Position numbers and translations under genes: made by a program | Notes under the pieces: model-generated | Told to the model about the DNA's origin: nothing | Databases searched by the model: none | Seen by the model: only the letters and a program-made list of their open reading frames with translations | Source: Phalacrocorax aristotelis | Lineage: Eukaryota > Chordata > Aves > Suliformes > Phalacrocoracidae | DNA length: 64,000 bases | Assembly (NCBI RefSeq): GCF_949628215.1 | Contig: NC_134277.1 | Location: 992,001-1,056,000, forward strand | Direction: 5' to 3' | Shown here: positions 1 through 10,700 of the stretch, one piece after another | Layout of the letters: each line of letters starts with the position of its first letter | Position numbering within the stretch: position 1 is the stretch's first letter

Positions 1-708
1 TTTCGGGCTCTCACAGGCTGGCCTCAGTGAAGGAAGGAGTGCGGCTGGGACCCCAGAAACCCCCACAGCACCCTCGCAGGCAGAAAATGTTGTGGTTCGA
101 TTTGGTCTGCGTTATCTTCCAGCGCACTGCTGAGGTGTTCCCAGCCTGACCGAGGGGTTAGCGGGGTTCCTCACCGGGGCGGGCAAGGGCAAGCGTGGCC
201 AGGACGCGGTCGGGGGGTCTTGGAGATGCCGCGCTCTCTCCATCCGGCATCTTGGTCAAGAAGCTTTGTCAGTGGAACGAAGGGCTCCTTGGGAATCCCG
301 CCTGTCTTGCCAGCGTGATTCCCTTCTCTCCATCCTCTTCACTGTGTAATTGGACTTCCAAAAACGTGGGGTCAGCCCCAGCGTCAGGTAACGGGTGAGT
401 GTGGCCGCGATCCACGATGCCTCTCGCTGGGCTGCAGGAGACACACCTGGGGTCACCCAGGAGGGTCAGCTTCGGAAAGTTTCATGCGTCAGCCAGCAGA
501 CACGAGAGCCTGAGGAATGGTAAAGCGTTTTGGATCACTGGAGGCTTCTGTAATTTGCTCTCCAAGCTCTTGATTCCTTCTGCAATTCAGGAAAGCTCCT
601 GAAATCTGGCGGACAGATGGTTCAGAACCCCAGCGCCCCGCCATGTGCAAAATCAACGCTCACACAGTTCCTCCCTGCGGACATGAGCGGTTCGGATCTC
701 TCCTGGTG
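1..708 (-). other. 3' flank / probable 3' UTR of the DUF3669-KRAB zinc-finger gene
   Basis: This stretch follows the stop codon of the minus-strand zinc-finger gene. I see no AATAAA-type signal on the minus strand, so the transcript may end left of the window. No other gene, repeat or RNA is visible. Confidence 0.4.
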
Positions 709-1760
709 TCATTTCTCCGCCCTATTTCCTAGTCTGACCACAGGCCGGCTGGCTCTGCCACCCGAGTCGTGGAGGTGGCAGCTCTTGGCTGCCCGTCTGA
801 GCTCGGCGGGACTGACCAGCGGCACGTTTGCCAGAACCGCGTTGCCTGCGGCGGCCGCGGGGCTAACGTTCCTCTCCGATGCCAGTGAGCGAGCAACGCG
901 TCCGCTGCTGCCGCCGGCGAGCGCCTCCGGGGCTGCTCTCTGCTGCTGGGGCGCTGGCGCGACGGCCGCGGGCTGCTGGAGCGCAGCCAGGGCTTTCTGG
1001 CGGTCGTGTATTTTCTCGTGGCGGGAGAGGTGAGTTTTGCGGGTGAAGCATTTCTTGCAGGCGGCGCAGCAATATGGCCTGTGCTCCAAGTGGGTCTGCA
1101 GGTGCCGCTGAAGGGAAAAGGTGCAAGAGAAAATCTTTTTGCAAAAACTGCATTTCTTCACAGGCTTCCTACGAGACTTGGGACTCTGCTGCCCTCTGTC
1201 CAGCTCCTCCTTGGCCTGGCCCAGCCAGGGCCCCCCAGCGTACGTCCCGTTGCTCAGGCTGTAGGCGCCTCCGCAGAAAATCCCATGGAACTTCCCCCTC
1301 GGCCGGATCCTCAGCTCTGGGTGGACGTTCCCCCAGACCTTGGCCCCAAAAGCCCTGTCTTTTATGTGGATGTTCTGGTGACGGTCCAGGTGGCGTTTGT
1401 CCGCGAAGCTGATCTCGCACGTCGTGCACTCGTAGGGCCCCTCTTTGGCGTGGCTCCGCTGGTGGATGATGAGGTTGATTTTCAGGCGGAAGCGCTTCCC
1501 ACACTCGGTGCAGGGGTGCGACCACTCCCGCACGTAGCCGCGCCGACAGTTGCCCATCAGCAGGCTGCTGCTTGCACACCTGCTCGGCTTCTTCTTGCTC
1601 TTGGCCTTGGCCTGCTCGCTTTTGGGGCACTTCTGGATGCCTGGGGCGGGAGAGGGTGCGGAAGCCTCCTGCGACGCCTCGGGTTCCTCCTCCTTCACCT
1701 TGACGTTTTCAGGAGACGCCCCTTCACACTCCATTTCATCTCCCAGTAAAAAGCCTTCCT
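709..1760 (-). CDS. Terminal zinc-finger exon
   Basis: The acceptor TTTCAG/AG is followed by [13 protein letters not shown] and an acidic, lysine-rich stretch with [12 protein letters not shown], a SUMO-site-like pattern (inference). Four C2H2 fingers follow in two pairs. Pair one begins CTECGKRF and CTTCEISF; pair two begins CSFCKKIF and CAACKKCF. About 70 residues without a finger separate the pairs. The usual TGEKP linkers are degenerate. The tail after finger four is rich in Ala and Arg. The frame ends at TGA 709-711. Confidence 0.9.
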
Positions 1761-4700
1761 CTGAAATGGAACAACGGAGGCATCGGTCATTCACGCTCCC
1801 AGGACAAACCCGGGTTGCGGACAAATCCCAAAGCGCTGAGATGGCTTTTAGCAAGAGAGGAGCTACCAACAAATCCGAGAACGCGGTTTGGAGAGGCGCA
1901 GGTGCCACCACAGCATCCTGCCCGCCCTGAGCAACCCAGCGTGGTCTCAGGGGGAGGATCTCTCGCTCCCAGGAAGAACCAGGCTGCGGTCTGCTTTGGG
2001 CCTGTGGCGCAAAGGGCTCTGCCTCTGCAACCCCGACGCCAGCGATGGCCATGAGATGTAGCAGGAGAAAAGGTCACCGAAGAGCGACAGCCCGCGGTGC
2101 TGCGGGCTCTTCGCTTCTGTCAAGCTTGGCACTGCCAGCAAACGCCAAACGTTGCAGGCGGACCCGTGAGGGCTGCGCTTCACCGAGGGCTGCGGTGGGC
2201 TCCTCACACCCTGCCTGCAGCCAGGCGGTCCACCCGGCGTAAGCTGTGCCCGGAACCCACGCCGTTTAACGCCAGTGCCAGGAACGGGCTCTGAGCCCCT
2301 GAAGCGGAAGGCGCTCTGCGCGTTGGCTCGGCAAAGCTTCAGGACCAGAGCAGAGGGTGCCTGCGGACGGCCGTGCCCCGCCACCGACACCCCCTGCTCC
2401 CGGCACGAAGAGGGCTGCACCACAGGAGCGTCAGGCGACCGGAGCTCGAGGCCAGCCCTGCCGTAACGCAGCAGAGCTGGAGGAAGGAAGCACGCTACTG
2501 CTACCAGCCCTCGCCCAATTTCTGAGAGAAGGAACCCCAACTGCACCGTTGTTCTTTCCGCAGAGGCGACAGGGCTGAAACGCCCAATGCCAGCCCCCTT
2601 CCCTTGCTGGGGATTAAAAAAAAAGGCCTGAAATGTTGCCCTCCTTCCCCATTTCAAGCACATTAGTGAGCTGGGAGCTGCCTCCCGCCTGCAGGGCCCC
2701 GCGTCTCCCCCGCACTGGGTTTCTCACCGGTGCTGGACTCAGGTGGGTCCTCTTCCATCTCTGCCTTGGGCTGATCTTCCCTGCGCGGCTCCGCTTTTTG
2801 CGCACTCAGGGACATGACGTTCATCACCAGGATGGGGAGATCTATTTCCAGAAAAGAGTGATTTTAAATGCCTGTGGAGAGCTCACACCTTCCTGCTTCG
2901 GTGTGATGATGACCAGAGACATGCTGGGAGCGGGCAGAAGAGCCAGAGAGTGCTGCGGCTCAAGAAGCCATGACTTGTTGCACCAGGGGAGGTTTAGATT
3001 ATTAGCAAAAATTCCTTCACCAAAAGGGTTGTCAAGCACTGGCACAGGCTGCCCAGAGAGGTGGGGGAGTCACCGACCCTGGGGTTATTTAAAAGATGTA
3101 GATGTGACACTTGGGAACACGGTTTAGTGCTGGGCTTGGCAGTGCTGCGTTAACAGTTGGACTCGATGATATTAAGGGTCTTTTCCAAGCTAAACGACTC
3201 TACGATTTCATGGAAAGCATGTGAAGTGTCAGAAGGAACTGGAGTGAAGCCACATGCAAGGACCAAAAGCAGATGCCCCCCACGCCATCACCTCTGCAGA
3301 GCAACCTCGCCCCTCCTAATCCCTCCCCACCAGCTCTGCAGGTACAACTCCCGCGTCACCTTGTGCTCAGGCCCTCGGACCCCTTCCATTTTCCCCGGCA
3401 GCGCCCCGACAACGCGCCCCAAGGCTTCTGCTTGTCCCTGGTGATGCTCCCCTCGAGCAGTGACCTGCTGTGCCCTCCCCTCAGACGCTGCCGGGAGCCC
3501 TCCCAAGAGAGCTGGGACAGGAACAGCCCGAGGAGGCAAGTCCTGCTCCTGGCACCCACCTAACTTACCCGTGCCAGCTTCTGCGGGGGCTTTATCTTCT
3601 CCCAGAGCCTCTTTCTTCTTGCCCATCTCTTCTGGTGGCTGCAGGGGCTCCCGACTGTCTCCAGTACGTGTCTGCAGGGGCTCCTGATTGTCCTCAGTGT
3701 GCGTCTGTGGGGCCTCCTGACTCTCTTCGACGTGTGTCCGCGGGGGCTCCTCACTGTCTCTGACGCAGAGCTCTTTGTCCCTCTCGATCCGGGACAGGAC
3801 GTCAGGCTTGGACACAGCACAGTCTGCTCAGGGGCAGAGAAGGAGAGGACACAGCGTGTTTTGTTAGGAACTGGCTGCACCTTTATTCCGTCAGGCTCTC
3901 AAAGTGCCCCTTCTCTCCCTAAGGCCAGGTCTAGCAGGCGGTATGGACAGACAGATGATCCATCCGTGCTCTGAGCAGAGAGCAGGCGCTGCTTTCTCGG
4001 CCCTGCGGTGGGATCCACCCACGAGCAGAGCTGTAGCTCAAGTACAGAGAGGATCTGCATGACAGAACACGAACTGAAATCTCAGCGAGGGAGAGCCTCT
4101 GCCTACACATCACCTTTTTCCTCTCTTCCCGGGAGCACTTTACAAACACACGCCTGGGGCTCGTATCGTTTCTGGGTGACGTTCCCCGAAGGACAGCGCC
4201 CGCTCTGCCCTCTGCGCCCTCCAGCGCTCGCCCGGCCTCTGCTGCAGCTTCTTCCACCCCAACCCCTCGGTCCTGCAGGACAGAGCTCTCGATCCCAGCT
4301 CTGCCCACGCATTTCTTCTTCTCTTGGCTCCGTTGGGGTCTGCCTGTTCCTTTCCAGCATCTCCTACCTTTCCTGCCCAGCCTTCGTGCTCTTAACAGTT
4401 GGGTTTTCCAGCTCTGCCATGCCACACCCCAAGGCAAGCCTGACCGCGTCTGCCCCCCCAGCACGGGCAGCGCTGCTCCAGCCTCCCCCTCCCACCGCAG
4501 GTGCCCAGATCCCCCACTTCCCGCCGCAGCTCCTCTCTCGCCACGCAAGCAGGGGTGTCTTTGGAAGCCCGAGGCCTCATGCACGCCATCGGGTGAAGAA
4601 GGATTGCCAAATTGCACAGAAACAGGACAGGGAGGGCTCATACGAGGTCTGTCCCACCGCTCCAGACCCCATCCCAGCCCCTCCTGACTGGCTTTGTCTA

Positions 4701-7564
4701 TTTTTCTCCACGGGATTCAGCTGGCTGTGCATCAACGTTCCTCTGGAGGAAAGATTTGAGGTGCTCCGTGGAGGTTCAGTCAATACAGCCAACAGACCCT
4801 CAGAGCAGGTCGTGTCTAACAAAGGCACTGACAAAGCTGAGACAGGAGCTGCCACCTCCTCCTGGCACCCACCTGACCTACCTGTGCCAGCTGCCACGGG
4901 GACTTCCTCTCCTCCCAAAGCCTCCTCCATCTCGTCCGTCCCTTCTGGTGCCTGCGGGGGCTCCCCACCCTCTCTGGTACACGCCGGGGGGTGCTCCTGA
5001 CCCTCTTCGATATGCGTCTGCGGGGGCTCCTGATCCTCTTCGGTGTGACCGTCTCTGACACAGAGCTCTTCGTCCCTCTCGATCCGGGACAGGATGTCAG
5101 GCTTGGACACGGCATAGTCTGCTCAGGGGGCAGAGGAGCGGAGGACAGCGTGTTTTGATAGGAACTGGATGCACCTTCATTCCGTCAGACTGTCAAAGTG
5201 CCCCTTCTCTCCCCAAGCCCAGGTCTAGCGGGTGGTACAGACCCAAACGTGCTCTCCATGCTCTAACCAGGAAGGTGCTGCTGCTCTCTTGGCCCTAGGG
5301 CAGGAGCCCCCCAAGGCTGTCGCTCAAGTACGGAGAGAATCTAAACAGCAGAGCATGAACTAAAATCTTAAAGGAGAGGGAAAGGCTTTGTCTTTAACAT
5401 TTTCTTCCCATTTCAACTTTAGCAGTGATTCAAAGAGCAACTCTCTGAGCCATCGTTCTGGCGTAGGGACAGAAAACTTCCTGCTCCGCAGAGATGCCGG
5501 GGTCAGACGGACCATGAGAGGAACGGGTTTGTTCAGTTTCTAGAAAATACTGAGAAAAGCGAAGCCTCAGCTTCAGCAGCTGCACAGACCAGCACGTTAC
5601 TGGTTGTGCCCAAGAAACAGCATTAGGAGGGGAGTATCTTACAGCCCAAGTCATCCAAGGACATGGCGGGCACCCCTGGAAAGACGGAGCGTGATCAGAG
5701 TAGTTCTTTACCAAGGTACGTGGAAACGCCCCATCGCTTTGCAGAGGGGCTAGCAGAGCGAAAACGAGCACTAGCTCAAGATGCAGTTATCAGGCTCCAC
5801 GCAGATAATTCCTGAACTGCGCTGGAAGACCGCGATGGTTCCCTGACCCTGGAATCCACATATAGTCCTTAGGAACAACATCTCACGTGGATATTTCTTA
5901 TGCTCAATCTTGCTTGTATTACTCGCTACTACGATTGACTACAGGCCTCTCTTACATCGTTTATCGCTCTACAAGCGGGAAGGAGGGGAAGCGCGTGGTT
6001 CTGACTGCCCAGGAGCGGTTCTGCTAGCTGCAGGTGTCCGGCCCATCGGTCAGGGTGCGGCGGGACGCGCTCCAGCCTACCCGCCGGTGAGGCTCGCCCG
6101 GAGGTGCAAACGCTGTGCCTTACCCAGGGAGATCAGCGTCTCGTAGTTCCCCCTCATCACAGCCCTGTACAGGTCCTTCTGCCAGCGGTCCAGCCTTTCC
6201 CACTCCTGCTCATTGAAGTACACCGAAACGTCATCGAATGTCACCGGTACCTGGAATCACAAGCGTGACGCTGTCGGAGAACGGGAAACCACGCACATGG
6301 GAGCGAGCGCTTGGCTTTTCACCGGAGCTCAGGGCAGGCAGAGAGCAAAACGCCCCTGCCAGATCAGGGCTTGTCAGCAGCAAGTCCAGGGCTCGCAGGT
6401 GCTCCAACTCCCCAAGCCCCCAGAGCTAAAATCGCTCTGGCAGCTCCTAAACCCCTGCTGCAGTCGTGCCGGTGGCACTGGTACTTCCAAGGGCCAGGGT
6501 GGACGCCGTTACCTTGGGAACCTCGCCTCGGGAGTCGGGAGGCAGCCGCAGGATCCAGAAGTTCCTGTTCTTCAGGAGGTTCTCCACGTTGTCGAGGCGC
6601 TGCCGGAGGTGCCCGTTCTCCTGGAGGAGGCTGCCCAGCGCGGCCAGGTTGCTGCCCAGCTCCCCAACCAGGTTCTCGCAGGCCAGCAGCCGCCGCTCGG
6701 CCCTCTCCGTCCGGCTCCACAGCTCCTGCAGCTGCTGGGCCTTTACCTGGCCTGCCGCGGCCCGCGGCCCCATGGCCTGCGCTGCCCTGCGCCGGGGGGT
6801 GCCCTGGGGGGATGGGGGCTGAAGGGCAGTAGGGGGGGTCTGGCCATTTGTGGGACCCCCCCCAGACCCCACATCCCCTGGGGGAACCATCAGCCACTGG
6901 CTGACCCCACCCCACCACCTCCATCCCCTGGGAGACCTCCTCCTCCCCCCCCCAACCCCCTGGGACTGGCAGTGTTTTGGGGGGGGGGGGTGTCCCCAGC
7001 CCCACTTCCCCCGGGACTGGCACCCCAGGGGAACCCCCGTGCCACTGAACTGGCACCCAAGTGAGGGACCCTGCCGCAATGCCCTGGGACCTGCACCCTG
7101 GGGGGACCTCCATCCTCTTGAACAGGCACCCATTGGGGGTCCCCAGCCCCACCTCCCCCTGAACCGGCACCATAGGGGGGAACCCCCCCAATCCCCCGGG
7201 CCCAGCAGCCTTCGGGCGTCCCCAGCCTCACCTCCCCCAGGACTGGCACCCCAGGGGGAACCCCATCCCCCTGAACCGGCACCCAGAGGAGGGGGAGGGG
7301 GCAATCCCCTGGGACCTTCACCCCAGGCGAGACCCCCCCCGAACTGGGCACACCGGGGGGTCCCCAGCCCCACCCGCACCGGGCCCCCAGGGGGAGACCC
7401 CGTCCCGATGAAGCGGCACCCCCGGGGGGGACCCCCGCAATGCCCCGGGGCCGTCACCGCCGGCGCCCCCACCGCGGCTGCCCCGGGCCGTGGGGGCTCC
7501 GGGCGGGGACAGGCGCGGCCCAGCGCGGCGCGGCGCTCACCTGAGCCGGGACCCGGCGGGACAT
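709..7564 (-). CDS. DUF3669-KRAB-C2H2 zinc-finger protein, ZNF282/398/746/777 type (seven exons)
   Basis: Probable nuclear DNA-binding transcriptional regulator. Coding exons on the minus strand: 7541-7564, 6513-6803, 6124-6250, 4882-5118, 3569-3823, 2728-2841 and 709-1760. All junctions are GT-AG and the phases close (0, 0, then 1 at each later junction), giving 699 residues if both KRAB-tail exons are used. Order of parts: an 8-residue leader; an N-terminal coiled-coil/DUF3669 region ending [18 protein letters not shown], a signature of the ZNF282/398/746/777 group; KRAB-A (about residues 106-148); two KRAB-tail exons with [17 protein letters not shown]; a short acidic exon; and a last exon with four C2H2 fingers. 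Four fingers is few for the group. The start is chosen because the ATG sits in GCCGCCATG inside a CpG island and splices in frame. Which family member it matches one-to-one is unresolved. Confidence 0.88.
2728..2841 (-). CDS. Short acidic exon of the DUF3669-KRAB gene
   Basis: Exon of 114 bases, phase 1 at both ends, acceptor GAAATAG/AT and donor ACCG/GTGAGA. It encodes a hydrophobic start ([11 protein letters not shown]) and then the acidic [18 protein letters not shown], matching the acidic linker exons usual between KRAB and fingers. Confidence 0.8.
2980..3222 (+). mobile_element. CR1 LINE, 3' end
   Basis: Truncated CR1 copy in an intron, antisense to the host gene. It shows the typical 3' consensus: a gaggtgggggagtcaccg block, then tttaaaagatgtagatgtgac, ggtttagtgctgggcttgg and ggactcgatgatattaagg. 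Only the non-coding 3' part is present, as expected from 5'-truncated retrotransposition. Confidence 0.85.
3569..3823 (-). CDS. KRAB-tail exon, downstream copy (duplicated exon)
   Basis: Exon of 255 bases, phase 1 at both ends, acceptor TGAGCAG/AC and donor ACGG/GTAAGT. It encodes [20 protein letters not shown] followed by repeated EEPPRTH / QEAPQTH / QEPLQTR heptad-like units. It is clearly homologous to the exon at 4882-5118. Being phase-symmetric it can be skipped, or used with its twin, without breaking the frame. Confidence 0.82.
4882..5118 (-). CDS. KRAB-tail exon, upstream copy (duplicated exon)
   Basis: Exon of 237 bases, phase 1 at both ends, acceptor TGAGCAG/AC and donor ACAG/GTAGGT. 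It encodes [20 protein letters not shown] and then QEPPQTH / QEHPPAC / GEPPQAP units. The start DYAVSKPD is closer to the family's usual DYAISKPD than the twin's DCAVSKPD, so this is probably the ancestral copy. Flanking intron sequence is also alike (both donors are followed by CAGGTGGGTGCCAGGAG-like sequence), so the duplication took in intron as well. Confidence 0.83.
5119..6123 (-). other. Intron between KRAB-A and KRAB-tail exons
   Basis: About 1 kb of intron. I recognise no repeat, RNA or further exon in it. Confidence 0.6.
6124..6250 (-). CDS. KRAB-A box exon
   Basis: Exon of 127 bases (phase 0 in, phase 1 out), acceptor TTCCAG/GTA and donor CTGG/GTAAGG. It encodes [20 protein letters not shown] followed by [18 protein letters not shown], keeping the DV, W, LY, VM and NYE..SL positions typical of a KAP1-binding KRAB-A box. 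In the family this box recruits TRIM28; whether this variant does is inference. Confidence 0.92.
6513..6803 (-). CDS. N-terminal DUF3669 / coiled-coil exon
   Basis: Exon of 291 bases, phase 0 at both ends. Pyrimidine-rich acceptor ATCCCCCCAG/GGC, donor CCCAAG/GTAACG. It encodes an amphipathic helix ([20 protein letters not shown]) and then [19 protein letters not shown] plus [11 protein letters not shown]. The last segment is the hallmark of the ZNF282/398/746/777 N-terminus. A nearer acceptor at 6781/6780 would shorten the exon by eight codons and cannot be excluded. Confidence 0.85.
6930..7440. repeat. Imperfect GC-rich tandem repeat in the first intron
   Basis: Repeated segments built on ccccagccccacctcccc plus gggactggcaccccaggg and ctgaaccggcaccc, each about 45-65 bases and loosely periodic. 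It lies wholly within the first intron of the minus-strand gene. Confidence 0.6.
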
Positions 7565-7760
7565 GGCGGCCGCCACCGGCCCCGCGCGCCCCGCGCAGCG
7601 CCGCGCGCTGCCCGCCGGGAGCTGAGCCCGCGGGGGCGGGGGCGGGGCCTGGCCGGGCGGGCGCCCCCTGGCGGGCGGGAGGAGCCGGGCGACGAGGGGC
7701 GGGGCCGGGGACACCCACGCGCGGACGCCCCCGCGCCACCGACCCACGGACCCCCCGGTG
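7465..7760 (-). promoter_or_regulatory. CpG-island promoter and leader exon of the DUF3669-KRAB gene
   Basis: CpG-dense block around the leader exon (7541-7564), which encodes MSRRVPAQ and ends CTCAG/GTGAGC. The start context GCCGCCATG is strong. GGGGCGGGG and GGGCGGGG boxes at 7630-7710 look like Sp/KLF sites. No TATA box is visible. The exact transcription start cannot be placed by eye. Confidence 0.65.
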
Positions 7761-7769
7761 CCCCCGGTG

Positions 7770-10700
7770 CTGGAGCACTGGGATGGGGGAGCACTGGGAT
7801 GGGAGCACTGGCATGGGAACACTGGGATAGGGGAACACTGGGATGGGGGAGCACTGGGAATGGGAGCACTGGGATGGGGGAGCACTGGGATGGGGGAGCA
7901 CTGGGATGGGAGCACTGGGATGGGGAGAACTGGGATGGGAGCACTGGGATGGGGGAGCACTGGGAATGGGAGCACTGGGATGGGGGAGCACTGGGAATGG
8001 GGAGCACTGGGATGGGGGAGCACTGGGAATGGGAGCACTGGGATGAGGGAGCACTGGGATGGGAGCACTGGGATGGGGGAGCACTGGGATGGGAGCACTG
8101 GGATGGGAGCACAGGGATGGGAGCACTGGGATGGGGGAGCACTGGGAATGGGAGTACTGGGATTGGGGGAGCACTGGGAATGGGAGCACTGGGAATGGGA
8201 TGACTGGGATGGGAGCACAGGAATGGGAGCACTGGGAATGGGGAGCACTGGGATGGGGAGCACAGGGATGGGGGAGCACTGGGATGGGAGCACTGGGATG
8301 GGAGCACTGGAATGGGAGCACTGGGAATGGGAGTACTGGGAATGGGAGCACTGGGATGGGGGAGCACTGGGAATGGGAGCACTGGGATGGGAGCACAGGG
8401 ATGGGGGAGCACTGGGATGGGAGCACTGGGATGGGAACACTGGGATGGGAGCACTGGGATGGGGGAACACTGGGATGGGGGAGCACTGGGATGGGAGCAC
8501 TGGGATGGGAACACTGGGATGGGAGCACTGGGATGGGGGAACACTGGGATGGGGGAACACTGGGATGGGAGCACTGGGAATGGGGAGCACTGGGATGGGA
8601 GCACTGGGAATGGGAGCACTGGGATGGGAGCACTGGGATGGGGGAGCACTGGGATGGGGGAGCACTGGGAATGGGAGCACTGGGATGGGAGCACAGGGAT
8701 GGGGGAGCACTGGGAATGGGAGCACTGGGATGGGGGAGCACTGGGATGGGAGCACTGGGATGGGAGCACTGGGAATGGGAGCACTGGGATTGGGGAGCAC
8801 TGGGATGGGAGCACTGAGATGGGGAGCACTGGGATGGGAGTACTGGGATTGGGGGAGCACTGGGAATGGGAGCACTGGGAATGGGATGACTGGGATGGGA
8901 GCACAGGAATGGGAGCACTGGGAATGGGGAGCAAAGGGAATGGGGAGCACTGGGGTGGGGGAGCACTGGGAATAGGAGCACTGGGATTGGGGGAGCACTG
9001 GGATGGGGAGAACTGGGATGGGAGCACTGGGATGGGGGAGCACTGGGAATGGGGAGCACTGGGATGGGGGAGCACTGGGATTCGGGGAGCACTGCGATTG
9101 GGAGCACTGCGATGGGGGAGCACTGGGACGGGAACACCGGGAATGGGGGAGCCCTGGGATGGGGGAGCACTGGGATGGGAGCTCTGGGAATGGGAGCACT
9201 GGGATGGGGGAGCACTGGGATGGGAGTACTGGGATGGGGGAGCACTGGGATGGGGGAGCACTGGGAATGGGAGCACTGGGATTGGAGCACAGGGATGGGG
9301 GAGCACTGGGATGGGGGAGCACTGGGAATGGGAGCACTGGGAATGGGAGCACTGGGATTCGGGGAGCACTGGGAATGGGAGCACTGGGAATGGGAGCACT
9401 GGGATGGGGAGCACAGGGATGGGGGAGCACTGGGATGGGAACACTGGGATGGGAGCACTTGGAATGGGAGCACTGGGAATGGGAGCACTGGGATTGGGGG
9501 AGCACTGGATATGGGAGCACTGGGATGGGAGCACTGGGATGGGAGCACTGGGATGGGGGAGCACTGGGAATGGGAGCACTGGGATTGGGGGAGCACTGGG
9601 ATGCGGAGAACTGGGAATGGGAGCACAGGGAATGGGAGCACTGGGAATGGGAGCACTGGGATTCGGGGGGCACTGGGAATGGGAGCACTGGGATGGGGGT
9701 GCACAGGGATGGGGGAGCACTGGGAATGGGAGCACTGGGATGGGGGAGCACTGGGATTCGGGGAGCACTGGGAATGGGAGCACTGGGATGGGAGCACTGG
9801 GATGGGGGTGCACAGGGATGGGGGAGCACTGGGAATGGGAGCACTGGGAATGGGAGCACTGGGATTAGGAGCGCTGGGAATGGGGGAGCACTGGGAATGT
9901 GAGCACTGGGATGGGAGCACTGGGAATGGGGGAGCACTGGGAATGTGAGCACTGGGAATGGGAGCACTGGAAATGGGATGACTGGGATGGGAGCACAGGA
10001 ATGGGAGCACTGGGATGGGAACACTGGGATGGGAGCACTGGGATGGGAGCACTTGGAATGGGAGCACTGGGATGGGAGCACTGGGATGGGGGAGCACTGG
10101 GAATGGGAGCACTGGGAATGGGATGACTGGGATGGGAGCACAGGAATGGGAGCACTGGGAATTGGGAGCACTGGGAATAGGAGCACTGGGATTGGGGGAG
10201 CACTGGGATGGGGAGAACTGGGATGGGAGCACTGGGATGGGGGAGCACTGGGATGGGGGAGCACTGGGATGGGGGAGCACTGGGAATGGGAGCACTGGGA
10301 TGGGGGAGCACTGGGATGGGGGAGCACTGGGAATGGGGAGCACTGGGATGGGGGAGCACTGGGATTGGGGGAGCACTGGGATGGGGAGAACTGGGATGGG
10401 AGCACTGGGAATGGGGGAGCACTGGGATGGGGGAGCACTGGGATGGGAGCACTGGGATTCGGGGAGCACTTGGAATGGCAGCACTGCGATGGAAACACTG
10501 GGATGGGGCAGCACGCGAATTGGGGGTGCACTGGGATGGGGGTGCACTGGGATGGGAGCACTGGGAATGGGAGCACTGGGATTGGGCGAGCACTGGGAAT
10601 GGGAGCACTGGGAATGGGAGCACTGGGAATGGGATGACTGGGATGAGGGAGCACTGGGAATGGGAGCACTGGGAATGGGGAGCACAGGGATTGGGAGCAC

